A stretch of DNA of 24,948 nucleotides from Ophiothrix spiculata (Eukaryota; Echinodermata; Ophiuroidea; Amphilepidida; Ophiotrichidae): assembly GCA_000969725.1 (NCBI GenBank), contig JXSR01S074474.1. The stretch is one strand, 5' to 3'. Positions 1 through 9,245 of the stretch are shown here, one piece after another. Below the pieces are notes generated by a model. That model searched no databases and had not been told where the DNA came from. It was given only the letters and a program-made list of their open reading frames with translations. The first letter of the stretch is position 1. Every line of letters starts with the position of its first letter. A program made the translations under genes and the position numbers.

Positions 1-437
1 GAAATGTGTGTTGCTATTTGAAAAGAAAGATGCTTAATCCGAAAGAACGCCTTAGCGTTTCCAAAGGAACTTACGGGAAAACGCTCGGGCGTTACAATTT
101 GTATTGAGTGTAAATTAATTCAGTATGGGCTATATATACCTATATTGCAATTCAGGATTGAAAGGGTTAAAGAACAAAATGTACCATCACACAAGGCACT
201 CAATTGATTAATTAAGTTCCAATGAAGCACTAAATGACCATCAGAAAAGAGTAGAAGCGAAAAAGTTCAAATTTTCACAAATGCAAATTTTAATTAGGCT
301 TTCCAGAAATTTTTGGTCAAAAACCGATATCATCATCTCGTTCAGGGTAAAAATCCGCTTCTAAAAATGTATACTTTTATATAGTTTATGCAATTAGTTT
401 GAAAGTAAGAGTACAAAAACAGTTCATGCTAGTTGAG

Positions 438-1490
438 GTCTACCCCAGCCTTAATGTGTCTCAGATTCCAGTCCTGGGTAATAGAGGATATAGTCTGTGG
501 GAAAAACCTCGTTTTGGGCTTGACTGCAAAATGGAGTCTGCACAATTGTTTTTGACTGATTCTTAATCTTTGAGACCCATAGATTCCAGAACTGAATGAT
601 GCAAAATCCGCATCATTGAGCATTTTGAGAAATCAAAGATGGCCGCCAAAATGATATCCATAACATGTTTCTAGTCAAATCTTGTTCAAAACAACACCAA
701 CATGTTCCTCTCATCACAAGGAAACAGAAAAAGTATACTTTTACCTATGTCTGAAATAAGGTTCTGGAGTAATAGCCAAAAATGTGAAAGGTCATATCAG
801 AGGTCACGGAACTGGCCCTATGGGAGTCTAAAATTTCAAGTCTCCGATTTTGTTCAGAATGGTCTCAAACCATTCGTCTTGCAAAACTGTCTGCACAAAG
901 TAAAAGTTTAAAGTGCATCAGATCAGTTTTTGCTATGTTTAAAGGTCAAGGAAAACTTTGTGCTACAGGCACCAATGCAATGGTAAATATGGACTTTGTT
1001 TTTGCCTGCTACCATGGCAACAATTGATCTGACACATTTCAAACTACCACTTTGTGTAGACACTTTTGCAAGAGGAACAGTTTGAGACCAGTTTGAACAA
1101 AATCGGAGACTTTTGAAATTTTGGACTCCCATAGGGCCAGTTCCGTGACCTCTGATATGAACTTTCACATTTTTGGCTATAACTCCAGAACCATATTTCA
1201 GACATAGGTAAAAGTATACTTTTTCTGTTTCCTTGTGATGAGAGGAACATGTTGGTGTGGTTTTGAACGAGATTTGACTAGTAACATGTTATGGATGTCA
1301 TTCTGGCGGCCATCTTGGATTTCTCAAAATGCTCAATGGTGCCGATTTTGCATCATTCAGTTCTGGAATCTATGGGTCTCAAAGATTAAGAATCAGTCAA
1401 GAACAACTGTGCAGACTCCATTTTGCACTTTTTCTTTTTTCCCACAGACTAATATGGTATTGACTCAAGGAGGCAGGATGCGGTGGTTGC
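438..1490 (+). pseudogene. Partial duplicate of PI4KA exon, split by a foldback element
   Basis: 438-490 resembles the first half of the intact exon, with a missing C in the GTGTCCTCAG stretch and a few substitutions. 1452-1490 is identical over 39 bases to 1603-1641 of the intact exon. Removing the 961-base insertion at 491-1451 joins the halves into one exon copy of about 93 bases. The copy stops abruptly after GGTGGTTGC and has no splice donor. The one-base deletion breaks the frame as well. It sits 59 bases upstream of the real exon in the same orientation, so it looks like a short tandem duplication. It cannot contribute coding sequence as it stands. Confidence 0.8.
491..1451. mobile_element. 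961-bp foldback (long inverted repeat) transposon
   Basis: The ends are TAGTCTGTGGGAAAA and its reverse complement TTTTCCCACAGACTA. The inverted arms run nearly the whole length, about 491-937 against 1013-1451, leaving a central loop of roughly 75 bases. Examples of matching arm blocks are the segment around 700-745 with 1205-1260, and 780-830 with 1125-1175. A direct ATA flanks both ends (488-490 and 1452-1454), which restores the exon sequence GGATATGG when the element is removed. No transposase-like reading frame is visible, and the short frames inside are mirror images of each other across the arms. It is therefore a non-autonomous foldback element. A 3-bp target duplication would fit PIF/Harbinger-type mobilisation, but the superfamily is not proven. 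Confidence 0.85.
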
Positions 1491-1549
1491 TAACTTACAT
1501 GTATTAGATGGTTTGCTGTTCAATATTCTGTTTGTTTTGTTTATTGCAG

Positions 1550-1675
1550 GTACACCAGGTTGTCTTAATGTGTCCTCAGATTCCAGTCCTGGGTAATGGA
1601 GGATATGGTATTGACTCAAGGAGGCAGGATGCGGTGGTTGCCTTGGGGATATTCCTCTTGGAATCAGACTTGAAA
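1550..1675 (+). CDS. PI4KA: PI4KA internal exon (N-terminal region), first of three in window
   Basis: This exon has 126 bases, or 42 codons, phase 0 at both ends. A T-rich tract ending in TTTATTGCAG precedes it and AAA|gtaagt follows it. The reading contains VVLMCP near the start and SRRQDAVVALGIFLLESDLK at the end. From family knowledge this matches the N-terminal part of phosphatidylinositol 4-kinase alpha, where metazoan proteins carry a similar RRRDAVIALGIFLIESDL stretch. PI4KA phosphorylates phosphatidylinositol to PI4P at the plasma membrane, in complex with TTC7, EFR3 and FAM126. This segment lies in the helical solenoid, far from the catalytic domain, so no active-site residues are expected here. 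A broken partial copy of this same exon lies just upstream (about 438-1490). No start codon is assigned because the first coding exon lies outside the window. Identification is from recalled family sequence, not a search. Confidence 0.85.
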
Positions 1676-2085
1676 GTAAGTAAACTCCACAAATACTCAC
1701 TGCTCATGAGGGCAATGATGCTAAGTATCTGTCTGATAAAGGGAAGTAGGAACCTGGAATCTACTATTTTGAAATATTAAGATTGTGATAATTACGGGGA
1801 TAATTAAAGTTTCAAAGTTCTGAAATGGGTAGATCGTTTGAATTGCGTGGTCTGTTGTGGAAATGTTTTTTATAGCAAAAGACACTTAATTTTTACTTAA
1901 ATTTCATATGGGGCAGATATCCCCAATTGGCAGTATAATTATGTCAAGGACCTCCGTGTGGTAGTTAAATGCCAGGTTTTTATACGTGTCCACGGCTTTA
2001 CTGTGAAAAGTCAGAAATGTGAATTTTCTCATTTTGGAGTGAAAAGTCAAGTATCCTCGGTTGACGGTGATTACAGCTAGGTGTG
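1676..2085. other. Intron sequence, no feature recognised
   Basis: This is AT-rich intron following the first PI4KA exon. GTGAAAAGTCA recurs at about 2003 and 2039, within a short local repeat. No coding or RNA gene signal is seen. Confidence 0.6.
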
Positions 2086-2096
2086 TGGGGGTTAAG

Positions 2097-2450
2097 CCGG
2101 GGGGGGGCAACTTTGGTTTTGGTAGGGGTGTGCAGTCCCGATATCCGAAACCCTAGGCTAGGGAACGGAAGATTAGATCTGAAAAGGGGTCTGACCCAAA
2201 AATGACCCTTGAGAACACATTTTTTGGTCTAAATTTTGGCTCAAAACTTCTTGAAATGGGTGTCTTTGGAACTAAATTCCAAAAAAATAAGGCTAAGGAA
2301 CTGGAAGGTTTTAAAAAAGGGCTTGTGAACTAGGAATTGTGCTTGAAATGGGGGTCTAGGAGCTGCAGACAGGGCGTGAAAAGGGGGTCTTGAGGGCCGC
2401 ACATACCCGTATCACCTTTCTAGGTCAGTGCCCGCCGCCCCCTCCCCCCC
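2097..2450. mobile_element. 354-bp G/C-ended insertion with 11-bp target-site duplication
   Basis: TGGGGGTTAAG occurs at 2086-2096 and again at 2451-2461, exactly flanking the insert. The insert starts with CCGGGGGGGGG and ends with a C-rich run (CCCCTCCCCCCCTG on the other side), so the termini are inverted homopolymer-like blocks. Subterminal GGTAGGGGTGTGC on the left is loosely mirrored by GCACATACCCGTATCACC on the right. Inside are repeated phrases such as GGGGTCT. No ORF is seen. An 11-base duplication fits Mutator-like elements or a retroposon, and the family is unresolved. A diverged relative appears at 9700-10065. Confidence 0.7.
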
Positions 2451-2639
2451 TGGGGGTTAAGTGTAGGGTGTGTTGGCAGGTGTAGGTAAAAAAATCCCTC
2501 AAACTATGCATAGAATGGCAATTTATAGTGAATGTTTAGTTCAGAGAGCATCAACAGTTCAGAATAATGACTTAAATTGCTCCACACTCATCTACCACAC
2601 TCTCATGGTGTGCATCTATTTTGATTAGTACAACAGTAT

Positions 2640-2899
2640 GGTCGAAACCATAGTCGGCCTCCAAACATTTGGTTGTGACGTCACCAAATATTTGCCATCG
2701 AATTTAAAGTATGAACGGGTAACAAACATGTGGTCCAATGTATATGGCAATTCAATAACATGTGCAATCCAGCGCAAAATTTTATTTGGTCTCAACTCGA
2801 TGTTGAAGTTATTTTGTTTGGAGTCACTCGTCATTTTGACGTCACAACCAAATGTTTGGTTGCGAAAATTTTGTTTGGAGGCCGACTCTGTTTTGGCCC
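2640..2899. mobile_element. 260-bp MITE with TIRs and TAT target duplication
   Basis: The left end GGTCGAAACCATAGTCGGCC matches the right end (reverse complement GGGCCAAAACAGAGTCGGCC) at 16 of 20 positions. The inverted match continues inward through CTCCAAAC and ACATTTGGTTGTGACGTCA. The right arm carries about 17 extra bases in between. TAT flanks both sides (2637-2639 and 2900-2902). The short reading frames on both strands are by-products of the inverted arms. It carries no transposase. Confidence 0.8.
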
Positions 2900-2902
2900 T
2901 AT

Positions 2903-3590
2903 CACTCAAAATTAACAAATCATAAACTGCCAGTGAGTTGATCTGATCTACATGACTAACACAAACCACAAACCAGTGAAATTAAACTCAAGAAATCAAT
3001 ATCTTTGGCCTTTTCTGCATTTTGTGGTAAATAATACATGATGAAAATACAATGTCCAGTAGCAAAAGAGTGTCATCTTTTATCTTGGTTGCCATGACAA
3101 CAGCAGATTTGTACCTTGTTAGGGTTATTTTGAGTTGTGACTGGCATGGTGTCATCTTGATGCAATCAGACGCATAAGAAGCAGCCATTACTTATTCAAG
3201 CTGTGTATTCTGTTATCAATTTAATTTGTTTTCATTGTAAACCAAGCTTTGTATGATGACAAGGAAATACATGTGATGAGCATGATTGTTATAACAGTAT
3301 TGGTACAGTAGTATATGGTTACATGATGTAAGCAATCTAGTTGAATAAGAGAAAAATAATGATGGTAGGGCAAAGCCCCAGCGCGGGAAGCCATTCCCCT
3401 GTAGAAATGACCATTTTGATAGACCCAAAACAAGTTTCATTAGTCTGTTGAAAAAGGTTTTAGAAAGAGTTGATTAGGATGTGAACTACAATCTCATTTA
3501 GTTATTTGATAGTTAGTTTTGTTAATTAGATAGCTGAGGTGAAACTTGCATAAACTTTATTCTTTTCCTTATGAAGGCCAATTAAGACTT
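2903..3590. other. Intron sequence, no feature recognised
   Basis: No splice-flanked coding segment, TIR pair or RNA gene was recognised here. Composition is AT-rich and otherwise ordinary. Confidence 0.5.
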
Positions 3591-3598
3591 GAGAAAAA

Positions 3599-3645
3599 AA
3601 AATCAAATTTTGGCCAGGCCAAGATTTGAACCTAGGACCTGTTTA
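3599..3645 (-). repeat. Possible tRNA-derived SINE fragment
   Basis: Read on the minus strand, the segment gives AGGTCCTAGGTTCAAATC followed by TTGGCCTGGCC and a T-rich run. GGTTCAAATC is a pol III box B-like motif, followed by the usual tRNA-like 3' stem. No box A is found at the expected spacing upstream, so only the 3' half would remain. Chance resemblance is possible. Confidence 0.35.
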
Positions 3646-3922
3646 TTTAATTATTTTCCTCTCCGTTTCTCCTATTTGCCCTCCATTTCTTGTCAATCTA
3701 TTTTTCCCAGTCTCTCTTTTCCAATATCAGTGATCAGCAAGCTTGTTATAGTGACAAGTTTTAGGGGTCGCTTGGCCCCAACCCCGGCTTTTACACCAAT
3801 TGATGTATTCATGGCATTATAATTTCCAACTATAAAATACCTAATTTTAACCATATCTCTTTTATCATGACACAATGGGTGATAATCTTTGTTTTGTTCT
3901 TTGCCTTGTTTTCTTCCTTTAG

Positions 3923-4016
3923 TTCAAAGACAAGATAATTCCGTACCTTTTGGAGCTTTTACAAGGCTTACCCTATGCACAGTGGACAGATGAAATCGGC
4001 TATAGACCACATGATC
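3923..4016 (+). CDS. PI4KA: PI4KA internal exon, second in window
   Basis: This exon has 94 bases. It is entered in phase 0 after a strong polypyrimidine tract (TTTGCCTTGTTTTCTTCCTTTAG) and left after one base of a codon at ATC|gtaagt. The reading begins FKDKIIPYLLELLQGLPYAQ and continues through WTDEIGYRPHD. It follows the previous exon directly (…ESDLK then FKDKIIPYLL). This is the order in PI4KA, where vertebrate proteins have a comparable VPYLLxLLKGLP helix pair. The split codon (C plus GG from the next exon) gives Arg. The preceding intron is 2,247 bases and the following intron is 17,047 bases, so the exon is isolated and easy for a gene finder to miss. Confidence 0.85.
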
Positions 4017-4700
4017 GTAAGTATACATGCAAATTAACACACCAACATACATGGCTTCCATGAAAGCTGGTTACTGGCCATTTATAAACTTTTATCTTTT
4101 AGCAAATACAAATTTCTGAGTCTCCCTGAGGCCAAAATTCTATTTCAAACCTTTTTTACAATCCAGAAGTCTTTACAAGCAAGATTTTTTTTAAATATAT
4201 TAGCCGCGGCCATCAATATGAACTTTTTCTTACTGATTTTCTTGAATTTTTATAAAAAATCATTCAACCAGTTACTTGTGTCCATAACCATTCCAGTTAA
4301 ACTTGAATATTAAAGTACAAAAAACAAATATTTTATACCTTGAATTTTATGTCCCCAGGGGTATGAAAAAAAGGGTAGTTTTCTAGATATAAACTATTGA
4401 ATTCTTAAAATCAACTCTTTTCACATCTAACAAAACATTTTTTGTGGAGCAATCATGTTTTTCAAATATATTTCACATTCCTGAAGAATAATTATTCAAA
4501 AATCAACAAGCATACATGAGAAGTTTCAACATTTAAGGAAAATAGAACCACTTTTTGGTGGAATATCACCTTTTTAAGTTAGAATAATAAAATCTTACAA
4601 GTCATATTTATAATTTCCATGCATAACAATACCATAATTTTAGGGACATTTTGGCAAATCAAAAAAATTAACAAAAGTAATCCTGTTTATCAGAAAAAAA
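4017..4700. other. Start of the 17-kb PI4KA intron, no feature recognised
   Basis: Very AT-rich sequence follows the GTAAGT donor. No TIR pair, SINE promoter or coding segment was found. Confidence 0.5.
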
Positions 4701-5099
4701 AGGTTGTCTCCACGCCGGTCGGATGTCGCCGGCACTCACGTTGGTCGGCCGGGACGGAAGGTCAACTGACCCCTTTCCGACCGGTATAAAAAATTGCAAT
4801 TTTCATGAAATATTGTTGGAAAAAAGAGACAGAAATAAACAAAGTTACACTACACTGTATTCATGGTTGAATCAAAAACGGGTTGAAATGACTAAAAATT
4901 TGCATTGACCATAGTAAAAAACATTGGAAAACATTTAAGTGAGAGGCCTCAAATTCATTTTAATAGGCTAGAAACCCATGAGCTTCGGGGGGCTTCGCCC
5001 CCTCGACCCCCACCGGGCTGTTGCCACTGGACCCCCGACCATGAGGGCAAAGCTACGCTTCGCATTAGCCGGCACTCAACTTGCCCAGGAGACAACCCT
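4701..5099. mobile_element. GC-rich TIR element of about 400 bp
   Basis: The terminal AGGTTGTCTCC (4701-4711) is mirrored by GGAGACAACCCT (5088-5099). GCCGGCACTCA is present near both ends in direct, not inverted, orientation (about 4728 and 5068). A short inverted pair CCGGTCGGA/TCCGACCGG lies at about 4715 and 4777. Around 4988-5002 the sequence GGGGGCTTCGCCCCC forms a tight hairpin. GC content is much higher at both ends than in the surrounding intron. No clear target duplication was seen, and the reading frames inside have no recognisable product. Confidence 0.6.
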
Positions 5100-5417
5100 G
5101 CCTGATTTTAAAACAGGTCAATTTGCTTATAAAATTGTTCTCTGACTTAAAGCCAAAAATTTTATGTTTTTGATGTCCGTATAAGCAGTTTTGACTTTAT
5201 TTTGTTTGGCTTTTTTGTTTTGTAGGCTTGTATAGCACATTGCAAACAGTCCAATTTCTCTTATTCCCTTTCCTTTTCACTTTTCTCCTTCTTTTCTTCC
5301 CTCTTTTACCGGTGAGCATTTTGCCCCCTCCCTACTGATGTAAAGTACAGAGTAATAAATATGCAGGAAAATGAATGAAAAAATGTTGACTTAAATAATA
5401 AGAGAAAAAAATATATA

Positions 5418-5863
5418 TGTGCCCCGTCATATCTAAAGGTACCTTAATGTCGGCATAGTAAATTACAAGATAAGGGCCCTGAAGCTGAGCATAGTCAAAA
5501 ACCACATCCAAGGTCGAATTTCTAATTTCATCAGAAACGTTATTACCTTTGAAGTGTAATCTATTATATTAATCAGGTTCCAACATCCAAAACATAAGAC
5601 AAATGTTTTTAAAACGAGATAAAAATCCTTTCTCCTTTCAAGTTTTACAGTACAGAAACTTTAATCTTGATTTTCTCAGAACTATAGTTTTCTGAATCAG
5701 CCCGATGCCTTTTACCAATTTGGATGTAACTTTGCAGTTTGCAATCGAACATCCAATAACCAGCTGTCATTTTAAAGCTTAAAATATAATCTTTCAGATA
5801 AGACCAAAAAAATCAGTTTTCATTTTGGGACCCTTAAGTTACATTTCGATACGACGGGACACA
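5418..5863. mobile_element. 446-bp TA-flanked MITE
   Basis: The left end TGTGCCCCGTCATATCTAAA matches the reverse complement of the right end, TGTGTCCCGTCGTATCGAAA, at 17 of 20 positions. The match continues through CTTAA. TA lies directly outside each end (5416-5417 and 5864-5865), as for Tc1/mariner-type insertions. The flanking left side is an AT dinucleotide run, so the exact boundary is a little uncertain. No transposase frame. Confidence 0.75.
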
Positions 5864-5865
5864 TA

Positions 5866-6316
5866 TTACATAGATAGGCAATGATGAATAAATTTTAATA
5901 TCGGGAGTCCCATGCCAGGTGTTTTTGATATTAAACATACATTGTATAGCACATTCAAAATGACAGTTTCATAGAAATGCACCAGGAATATATGATTATA
6001 ATCATATAGCAGGTCTATGATATAGTCATCTATCAGTTTGAAGGCACAGATAAATTCAAGGGATCATCAGTTAGGCAGTAGTTTTTTATTAAAATAATTG
6101 TTTGCAACATTTTATTTTTTTTTTTCGTAAAGCAAGCATTCTTTATTGAAAAGATACTTTTGTTTCAGTAAATTCTGTTGCACTTTGAATGATTTAGATA
6201 GACATTTTTGACCAAAATTTGATGTCATTGTGATGTTCTCCTTGCCAATCTGATTGAAATTACACAATTAGTGATTACAAAGTTATGGAGCAAAAATATT
6301 TGACAAATTTATTGCT
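5866..6316. other. Intron sequence, no feature recognised
   Basis: AT-rich, with a T-run near 6115-6125. The short mirror AATATATGATTATAATCATATAG sits near 5986-6008. Nothing codes here as far as can be seen. Confidence 0.5.
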
Positions 6317-7084
6317 GGGCATTTTCACGAAAAAGTGGACATGAGCAAAATATTGAAAAAAGAATGTAACTATTCAATGAAAAATGCTACCACCATATAT
6401 TTGGTATCAAAAGAAAGCTATTTTAAAGCTCTTTAAAATGAACCTAATTTTGAAAAGACTGAACAAAGATGTCTATGAAATTTCTTTAAAAACCTAATTT
6501 TTGGTCAAATTTCTTGATTTTCATAATGAAAAGTAGTAATTTCTATTTAATTTTTTCAACCCATTCTTGGTTGTTTACTTGGGTGTTATTGTTCTAAATG
6601 GCTTAAATAGGATCAAATTTACATATGAGGTTGTATTTTTTGTAAGTCCTGACCAGACTTTTTAGTGCACCCAAAAATCAGCGGACAAATTGTCCTTCCG
6701 TTACCGTCCTTCCGTGACCATGAAAACATAACCGTAGGGAGTATTTTGATGTGGAATGTGGCAAACTTTTGCAGAAACACCAAGCAATGCATTCAGTAAC
6801 TTTGAAATAAAATTTCTTCATAACTTTCATACACATTTTCAAAAATGTACTCAAGGTGAAAAACCATGTCCGTTTTGCTGTCCTTCCGTGACCGACCTCA
6901 TTAATATGCATATTTTGCAACAGAGGAATTTTTATGAAAACATTCCTGTTGAATATGAATGCTTTCAGGTAAACTCAACTAAATATGGAATTATTTATAT
7001 TTTATCCAATTCAATTTTGGCAATGTATGTGTTTGAAATACAGAAAAATTCTGTGATTGTCCTTCCGTTACCGTGAAAATGCCC
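6317..7084. mobile_element. 768-bp foldback/MITE with repeated CCTTCCGT motifs
   Basis: The left end GGGCATTTTCACG is mirrored exactly by CGTGAAAATGCCC at the right. TGCT flanks both sides (6313-6316 and 7085-7088), a likely 4-bp target duplication. Inside, GTCCTTCCGTTACCG or GTCCTTCCGTGACC occurs four times: twice back to back near 6691-6720, once near 6880-6893 and once near 7059-7074. The reading frames across it are built from this motif and show no protein family. It is a non-autonomous element. Confidence 0.7.
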
Positions 7085-7700
7085 TGCTTTCTTATTCTGA
7101 TGATCTGATAACACGCAGTAAATAGACCAAACCCTGAGTTTAAAAAATGATTGACACTCTTTTGGTACTTTTGCAAAATCAGACATGGTCTGATATCAGG
7201 ATTAGAATGAATTATCCAAATCATGCACAAAGTGTTCATTATTAATCCATTCCTTGATATTGTAAGAAACATCGCCATTAACTGTTCTCGCTGAGAGAGA
7301 CCTGAAATTGTAGTCGTCTATATTGATTTCATGCAGACAGTTCCATTAAAGGTGGCTTGTGAATCTGAAACCTAAATGTAATTGAATATGTGTGTATTAT
7401 AGAATATTTTATAGAACGAGAGATAAAGGGGTCACTGAAATTGAGAGGAGTTTGTACAGGGAGAGTGAGAATAAGTATTGATGAGTATGCATTAAAATGA
7501 GTAGCTGGATAGAAAGAAGGGGTCATTGAAATTGAGTGCATCAAAACAAAGCTTATGATACAATAAAGATGGAATTTTGTGTAAAGAGGTCATTGAATAT
7601 TTTTGGGTGTATGTACAGTGATGGTATTTGAAATTGAGAGAACTCTGCAAGTACAGGGTGATTCACAGTAAGGGTGGGAATGTTACGTACAAGAACATTA
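7085..7700. repeat. Intron with diverged repeat of GGGGTCAYTGAAATTGAG
   Basis: GGGGTCACTGAAATTGAG occurs near 7428 and GGGGTCATTGAAATTGAG near 7520. Weaker versions lie near 7587 (GAGGTCATTGAA) and 7626 (TTTGAAATTGAGAG). The spacing is irregular. No coding signal is apparent, and the rest of the stretch is plain intron. Confidence 0.45.
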
Positions 7701-7706
7701 CTGCAT

Positions 7707-7990
7707 GGGGTAGCGGGTTGGCGCAGCGGTTGTTACCTCGCCTTGCACCAATGAGGTCCCGGGTTCGAGTCCCGCGCCCGGCGCTTTATGTGCATTTGGT
7801 TTTCAGTCCATGCTCGCTTCCGCAGGTTTTTCTCCGGGTGCTCCGGTCTTCCTCCTGCATTCAAAACTGAATTTAAAAAACATCTTGGAGCCCAGTTAAA
7901 GATAAGCTTCTTCCAGCTTACTTGGTATACCAGGTACCAAGTTGGGTTTCCTTGGCGAAAGCCTAAACAAGGTGACAAGGTGACATAAAC
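7707..7990 (+). repeat. tRNA-derived SINE with conserved central domain
   Basis: TGGCGCAGCGG (7719-7729) fits pol III box A, and GGTTCGAGTCC (7762-7772) fits box B. The roughly 75-base head reads as a tRNA-like unit. A central block follows, with CTCCGGGTGCTCCGGTC near 7829. This resembles the Nin-DC/central-domain sequence reported in deuterostome and other metazoan SINEs. The tail has AAGGTGAC repeated twice near 7969-7983, as in LINE-mobilised SINEs. Boundaries are approximate and no target duplication was identified. Overlapping frames on both strands are artefacts of this SINE. Confidence 0.75.
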
Positions 7991-8430
7991 ACGAACATGT
8001 CTGATTTTTAAAGTTAATGCGTTCCAATTTGTCATAAATATTTCTATGTGCTGCCATAGACATGATAAACACACTTCATAGATTATAATGATGATTTAAA
8101 ATCAACCTCTCTGTTGCTACTATATTCATGACTAGGTGCATTGTTTTTTTTTCTACATGTATATATCATTGAATAAGAGATTTTGTTTAGACCCAGACAT
8201 TAGGTTGATACATACCCCCTCCCCCCCCCCCCCACCGTAATATAAATAATGTTTGGAACCATAAAACTTATACTCCCCATAGATAAGGTTTTAATATTAA
8301 TGAGATTTGTATATACTTATGTGTTTTTTATATGGTAATGGAAGATCAAATATCAGAAGAAGCATTGGTTTATTCATATCAAATAGGTAAATTAGGTCGT
8401 TTGATGAAGAATGAGCTTTTTTGCACGTTT
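7991..8430. other. Intron with poly-C tract
   Basis: A C-run of about 14 lies at 8220-8234 and a T-run near 8144-8151. No gene or element ends were recognised. Confidence 0.5.
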
Positions 8431-8434
8431 TTAA

Positions 8435-8951
8435 AGTGGCATTGGACAAAATGTTGAAATTTTGTTTTTGGATGATTTACACTTCCTATGTTAGAAAATA
8501 ACAGTCAATTACCAGATATCGGGAATATTTTGATCAAAACCTTCAAACAAGTCAAAAATTTGAATTTTATTGGGTTTTTTAATTTTGGGTATGAGGCTAT
8601 TCTCTAAACGTATTTATTGCTGCTATACAATGAGAAAGAGCCAAAGATTTGTTTGTAAAACATCCTTTTCACATCATAGATTGCAGGAAAATCAAAAGAA
8701 ATTTTAAATTTTCATTAGATCTCCCGAAAAGGCCGATTTTAGATATTCAACTATAGAGGGCGGTATTTATCGTTGTCGACAACGATAATTGAAAATAAGA
8801 GAATATGTAAATATTTTGATTTATAGGGTTTGAATTTGACAATGAAACTTTGTATGCTGTCATTATTACCACTAATACTTCAAATGATGCAAAAATCTCA
8901 AAATGTTTGGGGAAAAGTTTGGGGATGATGCTGAACTTGTCCAATGCCCCT
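8435..8951. mobile_element. 517-bp TTAA-flanked MITE
   Basis: AGTGGCATTGGACAA at the left is mirrored by TTGTCCAATGCCCCT at the right, 14 of 15 matching. TTAA sits immediately outside both ends (8431-8434 and 8952-8955), the target duplication typical of piggyBac and Kolobok elements. The interior has a perfect 22-base palindrome at 8767-8788 centred on GTCGAC. No transposase remains. Confidence 0.8.
8767..8788. repeat. Perfect 22-bp palindrome inside the TTAA MITE
   Basis: The two 11-base arms meet at TTGTCGACAA and are exact reverse complements. Such a self-complementary core may be a relic of an ancestral transposon end or a protein-binding site. The function is not shown by sequence. Confidence 0.8.
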
Positions 8952-9245
8952 TTAAGCTTGCGGAAATACTAAGTGCTACCTGTGCAGCATAATGGACATT
9001 TAACTTTCACAATGATAATATAGCTCACCATATAGAGATATAATCTGTAGATGATATCATAAATTGTTGAAAAGAACTCTGTACATGTAAAAAAACTAGC
9101 CTAGAGCTCGAATATATTTTAGTAGTATGCAACGATACTCGATTATCAAGTGTTTTCATGTAAGGTTCGCTTTGAATCTCAAGAGTATTAGCTATAATAA
9201 TGCCAAACTCTTGAATTATACATGCCGAACAGGTGGGATGTAGCT

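Noticed and set aside
923-1250. Minus-strand frames of 81 and 68 residues similar to the frame at 702-911
   Set aside because: They are the mirror image of the left foldback arm, not independent genes.
7733-8074. 113-residue minus-strand frame containing RARDSNPGPHW
   Set aside because: This peptide is the standard translation of a tRNA-derived SINE box B region, and the SINE on the + strand explains it.
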